Shown here piece by piece: positions 1-5,005 of a stretch of DNA of 5,005 bases. A program made the position numbers and the translations under genes. The DNA comes from Eubacterium sp. (GTDB lineage: Bacteria > Bacillota > Clostridia > Lachnospirales > Lachnospiraceae). The stretch is taken from the NCBI GenBank assembly GCA_020844525.1, contig JAJGAH010000221.1:1-5005 (forward strand), written 5' to 3'. Position 1 is the stretch's first letter. Each line of letters opens with the position of its first letter. The notes under the pieces are model-generated. The model searched no databases, was not told the origin of the DNA, and saw only the letters and a program-made list of their open reading frames with translations.

Positions 1-1
1 G

Positions 2-1120
2 TGTAAACTTGATCAGGAAGTATTTCACCGGCTTTATGATCTCCTGCCTTGCGGTATCTGTATTGCAGAGGCGGATGATTCCGGCTCCATTGTTTTTGTA
101 AATCGCGAGATGGTGGCGATGTATGGATGCGCATCGGAAGACGCGTTTCTGTCGCTGACTGGTGGTACGATTCCTGGACTTTCAGGTGAAGAGGATCTGC
201 CGATTCCCGTAAGCCGTGAGGAGGGCACCGGTTCTGAGCTGTTCCGTTTCAGCTATTATACCGCAGACCGGCATATGCGTGCGGCTGACGGGATCTTCAG
301 GGTGATTCAGGAGGGGGGAAGACCTTATCTGCTGCTGCAGGTCATGAACTGGCAGATAGAGATGCAGAGCCGTGTCTATGATGCGCTTACCGGATTGCCG
401 GGTGTGACAAAGGTTTATAAGCAGGCACTGGATCTTGCCAGAAGAAACGCGGGAGATGGCAGCTTTGCGCAGTATTGTCCTGTCTGGTTTAATATCGCAA
501 ATTTCCGTGGGTTTAACCGCGAATATGGGACAGAAGCAGGAAACCGGTGTCTTGCGCATACAGCATCTGTTCTGCAAAGGACATTTCCGGATGGGATCTT
601 CAGCCGGACGGAGGCAGATAATTTTATCGGGCTGCTCAGAAGAGAAGGCCTTGAGGAAAAGATTGATGAGGTATGTGCTTCAGTAGATCTTTATATGGGA
701 AAACGCAGCTGTTCTCTGAAGGCGGGTATTGTAAAATATGACACGGTCGTACCGGCAGATGTGATCCGTCGTTCGTTTGACATGGCCAGAATTGCCTGTG
801 AGAGCGTCAAGAATGACGGGGAGCATTCCTATGCGGTTTTCCGGAGAGAGATGCAGGAAAAGCTGGAGATGCGGCAGTTTATTCTGGATCATCTGGACCA
901 GGCGCTGGAAGAGGGTCATATCAAAATCTATTATCAGCCGGTTGTGCGCACGCTGTCGGGAAAAGTCTGTTCATTTGAGGCGCTCGCCAGATGGGAGGAC
1001 CCGCAGAAGGGTATGATTTCTCCCTCGGTATTCGTTCCTGTTCTGGAAAGAGCGAGACGGATCGGACGCCTCGACCAGTATATGATTGAGCACGTAGTAG
1101 ATCGAATAATTAATAGCTGA
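2..1120 (+). CDS. 5' fragment: PAS, degenerate GGDEF and truncated EAL domain
   Basis: The frame is open from base 2, so the Met at 110 lies inside the PAS domain and is not the start. Read in order: a PAS domain (about 2-340, with the typical ADDSGSIVFVNREM core), a GGDEF-fold domain opening with DALTGLPG (380-403), and the beginning of an EAL domain with YYQPVV (929-946) and FEALARW (974-994). Native coding ends at 1096. The last 8 codons, VDRIINS plus TGA at 1118-1120, come from the left end of the insertion sequence. A product of this fragment would have less than a third of the EAL barrel, lacking most catalytic residues, so it could not act as a cyclic-di-GMP phosphodiesterase. The PAS-GGDEF part could still fold. 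Whether it is expressed cannot be told, because its promoter is outside the window. Confidence 0.85.
   Translation, partial: CKLDQEVFHRLYDLLPCGICIAEADDSGSIVFVNREMVAMYGCASEDAFLSLTGGTIPGLSGEEDLPIPVSREEGTGSELFRFSYYTADRHMRAADGIFRVIQEGGRPYLLLQVMNWQIEMQSRVYDALTGLPGVTKVYKQALDLARRNAGDGSFAQYCPVWFNIANFRGFNREYGTEAGNRCLAHTASVLQRTFPDGIFSRTEADNFIGLLRREGLEEKIDEVCASVDLYMGKRSCSLKAGIVKYDTVVPADVIRRSFDMARIACESVKNDGEHSYAVFRREMQEKLEMRQFILDHLDQALEEGHIKIYYQPVVRTLSGKVCSFEALARWEDPQKGMISPSVFVPVLERARRIGRLDQYMIEHVVDRIINS
362..838 (+). other. Degenerate GGDEF domain (EADNF in place of GGDEF)
   Basis: The domain starts with DALTGLPG, the usual D-x-L-T-G-L-x-N-like opening of GGDEF domains, and contains the conserved-style stretch ANFRGFNREYG. 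The signature loop at 611-625 reads EADNF after R-T, so both glycines and the catalytic acidic residue (fourth position, E to N) are lost, while the Asp and Phe are kept. In known diguanylate cyclases these glycines and acidic residues bind GTP and metal, so synthesis of cyclic-di-GMP is not expected. Such domains usually serve as regulatory or structural modules in front of an EAL domain. That role here is inference. Confidence 0.85.
839..1096 (+). other. EAL domain, N-terminal third (upstream of the insertion)
   Basis: The segment carries the first two landmarks of the EAL fold: YYQPVV at 929-946 and the E-A-L signature at 977-985, within FEALARW. The signature Glu is one of the metal ligands of active cyclic-di-GMP phosphodiesterases. 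The domain stops after LDQYMIEHV, in the helix that normally precedes the V-x-N-L-S strand. The missing part resumes at 2371. Confidence 0.88.
1095..1096. repeat. TA target-site duplication, left copy
   Basis: This is the last host bases before the element, inside a Val codon (GTA at 1094-1096). The TA at 1098-1099 is an alternative if the element is taken 3 bp shorter at this end. Confidence 0.55.
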
Positions 1121-1124
1121 TACA
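1097..1124. repeat. Left terminal inverted repeat of the IS630 element
   Basis: By direct comparison, 17 of 28 bases match the reverse complement of 2341-2368. The inner part is best (TGATACA identical in both, 1118-1124), while the outer half is AT-rich and only loosely alike. The terminal base itself does not match, which is one reason the exact tip stays uncertain. The repeat ends immediately before the transposase stop codon. Confidence 0.6.
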
Positions 1125-2288
1125 TTATATTGCTTTTGCCTCATCCTCGGAAATTTCGTCTAAACGATATTTCCAGTGATAGACAATCGGCTCACGGTTT
1201 ACTTCTTCAAAATACAAATAGATTCTCTGGGCTAATTCTTCTTTGGATTTCACTCGTATGCCCCGCAGCATCTGCTTTGTCATTTTGCTGAAGAAGCTTT
1301 CTATCAGATTCAGCCAGGAACCGTGTTTAGGAGTAAATACAAATTTAAAGCGCCCTTTTGGCCGCGTTGCAAGATAATTCTGTACCTCTTTTGATCTGTG
1401 AGCGGAGTGATTATCACAAATGATTCGAATGACATCGCCTTCAGGATACATTTCATCAAACTTCCTGAGCAGGATGATAAAATCAGAGCTTTTGTGAGTC
1501 TCACTTACTACTGGTACAGCTTTTCCTGTCAGCAGGTCGATCCCTGCAAGGAGAGACAATGTTCCCAAACGTTTATATTCATAATCACGATTCACCGTCC
1601 CGTTTTCTCTGGTAGGGCGAAGATCATCGGCAGTAGTTGCAATTGCCTGAATCCCCGGCTTTTCATCACAGGAAACCGTGTGTACCATAGGTCCCTCTTC
1701 CGGGATGATGATATTTCCATCTTCATCAAACTGCATCGATACCTGCTTATAGACAACAAGAACATCGTGCATTTTCCTGTCGAAATCGGGGTCTCGCTTT
1801 TCACAATAATACTTGATCTTGAAGGGCTTGATCTCGTTCCGCTTCAGGATCTTCTGCAGCATTGGCTTGGTCATCGTCTTTAAACGTGGAAACCCAGCCC
1901 CTTCTGCATGGTTCTGGATATGCTGATGCAGGTTCTTAAGCGTCCATAATTCCTGTGAATATCCAAGGTCTGCAGGCCGCTGGCAGGCAATATTGATAAT
2001 CCACGCAACCGCATCATCCGTGATCTCGACCGGTCTTCCGGATCGTTGATTATCGAATAGTGCAAGCTCCGTTCCGCCTTCCCTGTATTTATCAAGGCAT
2101 AGCCGGACAGTATTGACACTGAGATCATAGATCTTTGCAATATCCCTGATCGGCGTGCCATTGGATTTATCGAGTAATATATGAGCGCGGATAACGATCT
2201 GTGCCTGAATGGTACGTTGTTTGATGAGTGACTGGAGATACTCACGATCACCATCTTTAAGGGCTAACATGGTTGCAGCTCTGGACAT
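1125..2288 (-). CDS. IS630-family DDE transposase, intact
   Basis: The protein has 387 residues and catalyses cut-and-paste movement of the element at TA targets. An N-terminal helix-turn-helix region (about residues 20-70, with PIRDIAKIYDLSVNTV) is followed by the GRPVEIT linker motif typical of the family, a second helical DNA-binding region (about 90-160), and a DDE catalytic domain. Catalytic residues are visible: D208 in SCDEKPG, D292 in CDNHSAH and E330 in SWLNLIESFF, with 37 residues between the last two. Length and motifs match full-size IS630 transposases and there is no frameshift or internal stop, so the element is probably still competent. The start at 2288 is supported by an AGAGAGG ribosome binding site 8 nt upstream. 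The TAA stop at 1127-1125 abuts the left terminal repeat. The gene runs convergent to host transcription, so host reading produces antisense RNA. Confidence 0.95.
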   Translation of the reverse strand: MSRAATMLALKDGDREYLQSLIKQRTIQAQIVIRAHILLDKSNGTPIRDIAKIYDLSVNTVRLCLDKYREGGTELALFDNQRSGRPVEITDDAVAWIINIACQRPADLGYSQELWTLKNLHQHIQNHAEGAGFPRLKTMTKPMLQKILKRNEIKPFKIKYYCEKRDPDFDRKMHDVLVVYKQVSMQFDEDGNIIIPEEGPMVHTVSCDEKPGIQAIATTADDLRPTRENGTVNRDYEYKRLGTLSLLAGIDLLTGKAVPVVSETHKSSDFIILLRKFDEMYPEGDVIRIICDNHSAHRSKEVQNYLATRPKGRFKFVFTPKHGSWLNLIESFFSKMTKQMLRGIRVKSKEELAQRIYLYFEEVNREPIVYHWKYRLDEISEDEAKAI

Positions 2289-2320
2289 AATAGAGGCCTC
2301 TCTTTCTTAGTCTCTATTAT
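2287..2320 (-). promoter_or_regulatory. 9-bp inverted repeat enclosing the transposase ribosome binding site
   Basis: ATAATAGAG (arm 2287-2295) is perfectly complementary to CTCTATTAT (2312-2320), with a 16-nt loop. In the - strand RNA the 3' arm contains the first two bases of the start codon and the loop holds the ribosome binding site. The far arm overlaps the -10 box, so transcripts from that promoter would start beyond it and could not form the stem; only readthrough RNA from outside the element could. This arrangement resembles the translational protection known for IS10 and IS50; its action here is inferred. Confidence 0.5.
2297..2303 (-). promoter_or_regulatory. Ribosome binding site of the transposase
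   Basis: AGAGAGG on the - strand lies 8 nt before the ATG at 2288-2286. It decides this start over the in-frame Met seven codons in (2270-2268). It sits in the loop of the inverted repeat described at 2287-2320. Confidence 0.6.
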
Positions 2321-2321
2321 A
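2316..2321 (-). promoter_or_regulatory. Probable -10 box of the transposase promoter
   Basis: Read on the - strand this is a perfect TATAAT, 27 nt upstream of the transposase start codon. The -35 region is poor: at a 17-bp spacing the hexamer is TACAAT (2344-2339), inside the terminal repeat, matching TTGACA at only two positions. Transcription would begin at about 2307-2309, giving a leader of some 20 nt. A weak promoter overlapping the terminal repeat is common in insertion sequences and may allow transposase binding to repress it; that last point is inference. Confidence 0.45.
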
Positions 2322-2325
2322 CGCT

Positions 2326-2604
2326 ATGAGTAGCAACAATTGTATCATTTATTTAATTTATGTAGTAGTAGTACAGGCTTTGCATATTGTACTGGTTAGT
2401 GGTGCCCGTGTTTTGCCGGTATCTCTGAATCTTTCCCAGCTGGATTTTGATCTGATTCAGCCCATGAAATGTCTGAACCAGGCATGCGAAAAGTATCAGG
2501 TTCCTCATAGCTATCTTCATATTGAGATCACAGAGACAGTTGTCGCGGAAAACCGGGAACGGATGGCGGCGATCATCCGAAGCTTTCAGGATGAAGGATA
2601 CTAG
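2326..2604 (+). CDS. Middle fragment: EAL segment between the insertion and the amber codon
   Basis: This open frame of 92 codons starts with an ATG inside the right end of the insertion sequence and continues in frame into the host gene at 2371. About 15 residues come from the element; the rest is the EAL strand-helix region with SLNLSQLDF (Asn ligand at 2428-2430) and IEITET (Glu ligand at 2524-2526). It ends at the TAG at 2602-2604. No ribosome binding site precedes the ATG and I found no convincing outward promoter in the element, so it is most likely a chance open frame and not an expressed peptide. Its value is as a piece of the broken gene. Confidence 0.5.
   Translation: MSSNNCIIYLIYVVVVQALHIVLVSGARVLPVSLNLSQLDFDLIQPMKCLNQACEKYQVPHSYLHIEITETVVAENRERMAAIIRSFQDEGY
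2341..2368. repeat. Right terminal inverted repeat of the IS630 element
   Basis: This is the partner of 1097-1124. The shared TGTATCA block (the complement of TGATACA) is at its inner edge (2341-2347). The outer edge runs into a GTA repeat (2362-2373), so slippage or the host target could have contributed one or more of the GTA units. It lies just upstream of the transposase promoter region, as expected for the transposase 5' end. Confidence 0.6.
2369..2370. repeat. TA target-site duplication, right copy
   Basis: This TA lies in the GTA run at 2362-2373, followed by host sequence GTACAGGCT. Joining 1096 to 2371 gives His-Val-Val-Gln, with the spacing to the next EAL strand (VLPVS) that is usual for the family. 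Confidence 0.55.
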
Positions 2605-2895
2605 GTCTGGCTGGATGATTTTGGTTCCGGCTATTCTTCACTGAAGGCCCTGAACAGATTTTTATTCAATCTTATCAATATGGATATGGAATTTTTCAGG
2701 CACTTTGATGAACGAAGCAAGGCAATTGTCACCAGTATCGTGACGATGTCGAAACGGCTTGGCATTCATACACTTGCAGAAGGGGTTGAGACGCAGGAGC
2801 AGGCGGATTTTCTGAGACAGATCGGCTGTGAACGGATTCAAGGCTATTTCTATGGAAGACCGGTGCAGGGACCTCTGATCCGAAGCACCCTTGTT
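2371..2895 (+). other. EAL domain, C-terminal part, with nonsense codon and Lys-to-Asn change
   Basis: The segment holds the remaining EAL landmarks: Asn of NLS (2428), Glu of EITET (2524), the Asp pair of LDDFGSGYSSL (2614-2619), Glu of AEGVET (2779) and Gln of QGYFYG (2839). Two departures stand out. A TAG occupies 2602-2604, three codons before the Asp pair. At 2677-2679 the sequence is INMD where active enzymes have a KxD motif with an essential Lys, 12 residues after the SSL of the loop. Even with the gene intact, phosphodiesterase activity is doubtful; ligand binding without hydrolysis is possible. Confidence 0.82.
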
Positions 2896-5005
2896 GAAAA
2901 CGGCCTGCAGATAGAGAACCCACTGGAAGAATCAATGTATGGGAGGGCAGGGCTGGAGGACCTTGTCACAAGTGAGCCAGGAGCACTGGTTCTATTTGAA
3001 AATGAGACATTGCGCATCCTGTCCTGTAATGACGCTTTCAGGAGGGAAATGGAATCTGCAGGAATAGACAGTGCATTGGAGGTTTCCAGAACGGTGAATA
3101 AAGGGACACAGCTGCACTATCAGAAGCTGCTGCTGTACCTGCAGCATGTATATGATGGAGAGACACAGCCCTTTGTTATGGTGGTGAATGGCAATTATTT
3201 GCGGGTTCACGCTTCTTTTGTGTCAGGTATCCATGACCGCTGGGTTGCCAGTGTACATATTCTGAATATCAGTATGGACCAGAATGCAGAAAAAATACGC
3301 AGAGACGATCATGCAATCCGTAACATGGCATTGCTGTTTGACGGTATTTATTTTCTGAATCTGGAAGAAGATATGATAGAGGTCGATGCCTGTATCCATC
3401 CACAGGTTGCGCCGGGAAGTGTTTTCCATAGAATCCGCGATTCGTTTGTCTCCTATTGCCGTGAACTGATTCATCTGGAGGATCAGGAGCGTTTTCTGGA
3501 TTTTATTGATGAAAATCATATTCTGCTGCGAACAGCTTCCTCAGAACGGGGATTTCTGGCAGATGCGTTCCGTGTCCGCAGGGAGGGTGGAGCATACCGG
3601 TGGACCCTGTTCTTTGCGATTCCGCTGGAGATGAAATCCGGGCAGAATATCCTTGTCTGCGAAGCCATGGAATTTTTTGACAGCTGCAGGAGCCGGAGAG
3701 ATCTGCTGGAGATGTTTTTATCCTCTTTTGATCCAGGAATGTACCGGAAGGGCGGAACTTCAAAGCTGGAGGAAACGTACGCGGCAGAGAGCGGTGTGAT
3801 GAAGGCGTTCATTCGTTTTGCCGGCATCCCACTGTTCTGGAAGGACCGGCAGGGCAGATATATCGGTATTAACAATGAAATGCTGACATTTCTTGGCAGA
3901 GACACAAAAAGTGAGGTGATTGGCAAGACGGCCGGAGAACTCGGGCTGTTTGTTGATCCGGAGGATCTGAAAACGGAGAATGAGAGGGTGCTGAAAAGTG
4001 GAGAAACCATTCATTTCAGTCCTTTAATGGTTTCAGACAAGATCAGCCGCCGTGTGCCGGTGACGGAATTTCCCTGGTACCGCGGCAATCAGATCCACGG
4101 TACGGCAGGATGGATTCATATCGGAGAAGCTGTCCGGGAGCAGTCCTTTATCAACGATGCAGCTACAGGTTTTCTTGGTGAACACGGAGGCCTGCTTGCC
4201 GGAAGTACTTATGCTGACGCATATCAGAGGAGCGGACAGGACTATTGCGCGTTTTATCTGGCTCTGCGGGATGCAGGTGAAGTGAACCGGGTGTTTGGAA
4301 ATGCTTTTTTTGATAAGATTGTGTCTGTAGCTGCAGAGAGACTGCATCAGATCAGCCTGCCGGAGGGAACGTCTGTTGTACATTTGCGCGGCTTCCGTTT
4401 CCTTCTGATTGGTTTTGCGAATCATGAAGGGGATCTGATCAAGGCAGTTGCAGAGTTTCAGCGGGAGATACAGGACATCCGTGAAATTGATGGTGTAGAA
4501 TGCCATCTGGAAATGTGCCACGCCATGGCTTCCGGTTCTGAGTCAAAAGAGTTCGCTGATCTGATCCGTATTCTGGAGGAGCGGATGCATGGAGGTGGAC
4601 AGAGCGCAGAGCAGATGGAGGAATTAATAGCTCTTCATCAAAATATGATGATTTCTCCGGAACTGCTGGACACTTCCCCGGAACGGATCATGCTGATTGA
4701 CCCGGAGAGCGATGATGTGCTCTTCATGAACAGAGCCATGAAGCGCGACCTGAATCTGCCGGAAACTTTCAGTGAGAGTGGAAAAAAATGTTACAGCCTG
4801 CTGAATGGACGGGATACGCCCTGTGCGTTTTGCCAGAACAGTACGATGTGCTTTAACCAGATCAAGGCAGGACGTGCAAGGTTCCACGCAAATGACACCT
4901 CATATACAACAAGAGAGATCATGATCCGTTGGAAGGGCAGGATGGCACGGATGTTTATCGGCATACTGGACGAGGAGCGTTCAGATTCTTCCTTTGCGCG
5001 GGACC
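2605..5005 (+). CDS. 3' fragment: end of EAL, three PAS-like domains, degenerate GGDEF, Cys-rich PAS
   Basis: The frame is open for 800 codons from the amber codon to the window edge, with no further stop. It begins with the last third of the EAL domain (to about 2895). Three PAS-like domains follow: about 2953-3270 (VLFENETLRILSCNDAF), about 3313-3690 (LLFDGIYFLNLEED, weaker), and about 3799-4135 (LFWKDRQGRYIGINNEM, clear). Next comes a degenerate GGDEF (about 4141-4600) and a Cys-containing PAS (about 4645-4990). The gene continues beyond the window. No start codon with a good ribosome binding site is evident after the amber codon; the first in-frame ATGs are at 2680 and 2686. Translation would need readthrough, reinitiation or an unseen start. 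The codon pattern is like that of the 5' fragment, supporting one original gene. Confidence 0.8.
4141..4600 (+). other. Second, strongly degenerate GGDEF-like domain (RGFRF at the signature)
   Basis: The segment starts with NDAATGFLG (4153-4179), recognisable as a worn form of the D-x-L-T-G-L-x-N opening, and follows a PAS domain, the usual position for GGDEF. About 77 codons later VHLRGFRFLLIGF aligns with the signature strand: RGFRF (4387-4401) stands where GGDEF would be, followed by the hydrophobic LLIGF strand. Neither acidic catalytic residue is present, so cyclase activity is ruled out if the alignment is right. A helix-rich tail ending ILEERMHGGG closes the domain. It is called from motif position and order, so moderate confidence. 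Confidence 0.6.
4645..4990 (+). other. PAS-like domain with four clustered cysteines
   Basis: A PAS-like core (ERIMLIDPESDDVLFMNRAM) is followed by GKKCYSLLNGRDTPCAFC, a motif I recognise from PAS domains of clostridial signalling proteins. Cysteines are encoded at 4789, 4822, 4831 and 4849, spaced C-x10-C-x2-C-x5-C. The cluster could bind a metal or iron-sulphur centre or act as a redox switch; that is inference, since the ligand of such domains is not shown by sequence. Another output domain may follow outside the window. Confidence 0.65.

Larger units (their letters stand above)
1097..2368 (-). mobile_element. Complete IS630-family insertion sequence in the EAL coding region
   Basis: The element is about 1,272 bp, has one intact transposase reading opposite to the host gene, and is bounded by imperfect inverted repeats and by TA on each side (1095-1096 and 2369-2370). 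IS630/Tc1-mariner elements insert at TA and duplicate it, which agrees. These ends were chosen because they give equal-length terminal repeats (28 bp), place the left repeat directly next to the transposase stop codon, and restore the host frame exactly when the element and one TA are removed. A GTA repeat on both junctions leaves the tips uncertain by about 3 bp in either direction. The element is named to family level only; I cannot assign a specific IS name. Confidence 0.85.
2..5005 (+). pseudogene. Interrupted multidomain PAS-GGDEF-EAL signalling protein, partial at both ends
   Basis: This is one gene split by an insertion sequence. Frame 2 is open from the window edge to 1096, and frame 1 continues the same protein from 2371 to the other edge. 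Deleting 1097-2370 joins them in frame and restores a continuous EAL domain of ordinary length (about 250 residues). The rebuilt fragment has 1,243 codons: PAS (residues 1-115), degenerate GGDEF (120-280), EAL (285-535), three PAS-like domains (about 560-660, 680-805, 842-955), a second degenerate GGDEF (956-1110) and a Cys-rich PAS (1124-1235). A TAG at residue 443 is a second lesion. No membrane segment is visible, so a soluble sensor or effector acting on cyclic-di-GMP signalling is inferred. The true start and end lie outside the window. I am sure of the family and the disruption; the signal sensed is unknown. Confidence 0.9.

Noticed and set aside
110..112. ATG at 110 as the start of the first gene
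   Set aside because: The frame is open to the window edge and the PAS core begins upstream of it, so it is an internal Met.
182..577. 131-codon - strand open frame opposite the first fragment
   Set aside because: It is antisense to the PAS-GGDEF coding frame, with no domain or start signal.
1398..1883. 161-codon + strand open frame inside the insertion sequence
   Set aside because: It is antisense to the transposase catalytic domain and shows no recognisable motif; a shadow frame.
2292..2301. 10-bp palindrome AGAGGCCTCT as a separate operator or restriction-type site
   Set aside because: It overlaps the ribosome binding site and the 9-bp inverted repeat and is short enough to arise by chance; no second copy was noticed.
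2315..2368. Outward promoter at the right end of the IS driving the 3' host fragment
   Set aside because: AT-rich stretches such as TATTAT at 2315 and TTGTAT at 2340 are present, but none has a matching partner hexamer at 16-18 bp, so no promoter can be supported.
3223..4521. Several - strand open frames of 80-160 codons opposite the 3' fragment
   Set aside because: They lie antisense to a long, motif-bearing coding frame, overlap one another and show no recognisable domain or ribosome binding site.
1..5005. A novel multi-gene defence, CRISPR or retron-like system
   Set aside because: There is only one host gene and one insertion sequence; no repeat array, reverse transcriptase, nuclease or toxin-antitoxin pair is visible.

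Overview
The window is the inside of one large cytoplasmic-looking signalling gene on the + strand, interrupted by a single complete insertion sequence on the - strand. The gene runs off both ends. It is built from PAS sensor domains, degenerate GGDEF domains and one EAL domain (cyclic-di-GMP family architecture). No RNA gene, CRISPR array or second host gene is visible. The style of the protein (PAS-GGDEF-EAL repeats, a degenerate GGDEF read as EADNF, and a Cys-containing PAS with C-x2-C), together with moderate GC, suggests a Clostridia/Lachnospiraceae-type Firmicute. That taxonomic guess is inference only.

Layout: 2-1096 codes for the end of a PAS domain, a degenerate GGDEF and the first third of an EAL domain. 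1097-2368 is an IS630-family element with one intact 387-aa DDE transposase (1125-2288, -), imperfect terminal inverted repeats and a TA target duplication. 2371-5005 resumes the EAL domain in a different frame, then continues through three PAS-like domains, a second very degenerate GGDEF and a Cys-rich PAS domain up to the window edge. Removing 1097-2370 (the element plus one TA) rejoins the two halves exactly in frame, giving a fragment of 1,243 codons with one remaining defect: an in-frame TAG at 2602-2604 directly before the EAL metal-binding DDFG motif.

The host gene therefore carries two independent inactivating lesions (IS insertion and amber codon), while everything downstream stays open for 800 codons, so the damage looks recent. 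Even before disruption the protein was probably not an ordinary cyclic-di-GMP enzyme: both GGDEF signature motifs are lost, and the EAL domain has Asn where the conserved Lys of the KxD motif should be. The most interesting non-gene structure is at the IS transposase start. A strong -10 box and a 9-bp perfect inverted repeat are arranged so that only transcripts entering from outside would fold over the ribosome binding site, a layout like that described for IS10 and IS50. I see no convincing novel multi-gene system here.
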